From positions 1 to 5,017 of the forward strand of contig JAPUJS010000126.1 in the NCBI GenBank assembly GCA_027296045.1: DNA of 5,017 nucleotides. Reading direction: 5' to 3'. The stretch's first letter is position 1. Each line of letters starts with the position of its first letter. The notes under the pieces were generated by a model. The model ran no database searches, was not told where the DNA came from, and was given only the letters and a program-made list of their open reading frames with translations. A program made the position numbers and the translations under genes. Below, in pieces: positions 4,607-5,017 of this stretch. This stretch comes from a bacterium. GTDB lineage: Bacteria; Latescibacterota; UBA2968.

Positions 4607-5017
4607 TCATCGCGCCGAGCCGCCTGGCCAGAGCGGATTTGCCAGAGCCGGTTCCTCAAACACAATGGCCGCCAGCCGATTCGAAATATCTCTCATCGGT
4701 GTGGGATTGACATTGCTCAGCACCACCACACAAACTTGCTGTTCGGGAAAGCGAAGCAAAAACGCATTGAAGCCCGAAACGCCTCCACCGTGCATGATCC
4801 CTCGATATCCGGACCAGTTCACCACCCGCCAGCCGTACCCGTAGTTCTGGCGCACCGTCGTATACATCTGTTTGTAACTCTCTTCAGAAATAAACTCGCC
4901 GCCGGTCAAAGCCCGATCGAAGCGACACAGATCTCCCACCGTAGAATACAGATTTCCGCCGCCGGTTAAAATGGGCATAAAAATCGGAGCGGCATTCACC
5001 AGCCCCTCATCCGTGGG
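4607..5017 (-). CDS. Serine hydrolase, beta-lactamase superfamily (class C/penicillin-binding-like), C-terminal part
   Basis: The gene enters from the right edge with no start in the window; the frame is open to 5017 and gives 136 residues. It is the C-terminal part of a PF00144-type serine hydrolase (class C beta-lactamases, D-aminopeptidases, esterases). Visible landmarks are GGGNLYSTVGDLCRFDRAL, where a small domain returns to the core, the strand YGYGWRV, and IMHGGGVSGFNAFLLRFP, whose HGG plays the role of the KTG box lining the active site. The strand VCVVVLSNVN and a short tail ending GGSAR follow. The catalytic SxxK and YxN motifs would lie upstream, outside the window. Whether it acts on beta-lactams, peptides or esters cannot be told; most members in environmental bacteria are not resistance enzymes. 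It is separated from RraA by 113 nt, so co-transcription is uncertain. The GTG at 4999 is internal and is not the start. Confidence 0.88.
   Translation of the reverse strand, partial: PTDEGLVNAAPIFMPILTGGGNLYSTVGDLCRFDRALTGGEFISEESYKQMYTTVRQNYGYGWRVVNWSGYRGIMHGGGVSGFNAFLLRFPEQQVCVVVLSNVNPTPMRDISNRLAAIVFEEPALANPLWPGGSAR

Noticed and set aside
4607..4999. GTG at 4999 as the start of the serine hydrolase
   Set aside because: The frame is open to the window edge and the residues upstream (PTDEGL) continue the protein. The family needs SxxK and YxN motifs, which must lie further upstream.

Overview
All of the well-supported genes lie on the minus strand, so the genetic order reads from the right end of the window to the left: serine hydrolase (beta-lactamase superfamily, cut by the window edge), RraA-family aldolase-like protein, a headless aminotransferase, an antitoxin/PIN-toxin pair, an ABC solute-binding lipoprotein, an ABC sugar permease, and the first codons of what is probably a second permease. 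The gene mix (a MalEFG/UgpBAE-type sugar importer, an RraA homologue, a serine hydrolase, a PIN toxin) and moderate G+C suggest an uncultured environmental bacterium. Poribacteria- or Latescibacteria-like lineages are one guess, but nothing here fixes the taxonomy.

Left block (1-2198): a sugar-uptake operon. The binding protein overlaps the permease start by 23 nt (or ends 25 nt before an alternative start), and the permease stop overlaps a following ATG in an ATGA junction at the window edge. This is the layout of a binding protein-permease-permease operon. No ATPase gene is visible.

Middle block (2212-3761): a zone of damaged genes. It holds: (1) the last 34 codons of an unknown minus-strand gene, ending 13 nt before the preferred start of the binding protein; (2) only the C-terminal tail of an FtsX/MacB-type ABC permease on the plus strand, abutting (1) so that both genes lack their 5' ends; (3) a PIN toxin frameshifted in a run of six A/T just before its TGDRD motif, with the lost tail still readable in the next frame; (4) an intact-looking antitoxin gene; (5) a second copy of the antitoxin's C-terminal coding segment upstream of it; (6) a GC-rich inverted repeat touching the next stop codon; (7) an aminotransferase reduced to its C-terminal third, without the PLP-lysine region; (8) a short G-tract-rich spacer.

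Right block (3762-5017): an intact RraA-family gene with a strong ribosome binding site and the complete D-X20-R-D aldolase motif, then a 113-nt spacer and the 3' part of a serine hydrolase gene.

The importer and the RraA-like aldolase could both serve uptake and breakdown of a sugar or sugar acid, but the damaged zone separates them and a functional link is only an inference. I see no RNA genes, CRISPR array, transposase or integrase. I found no convincing new multi-gene system; the most informative signal is the cluster of truncations and the frameshift in the middle block.
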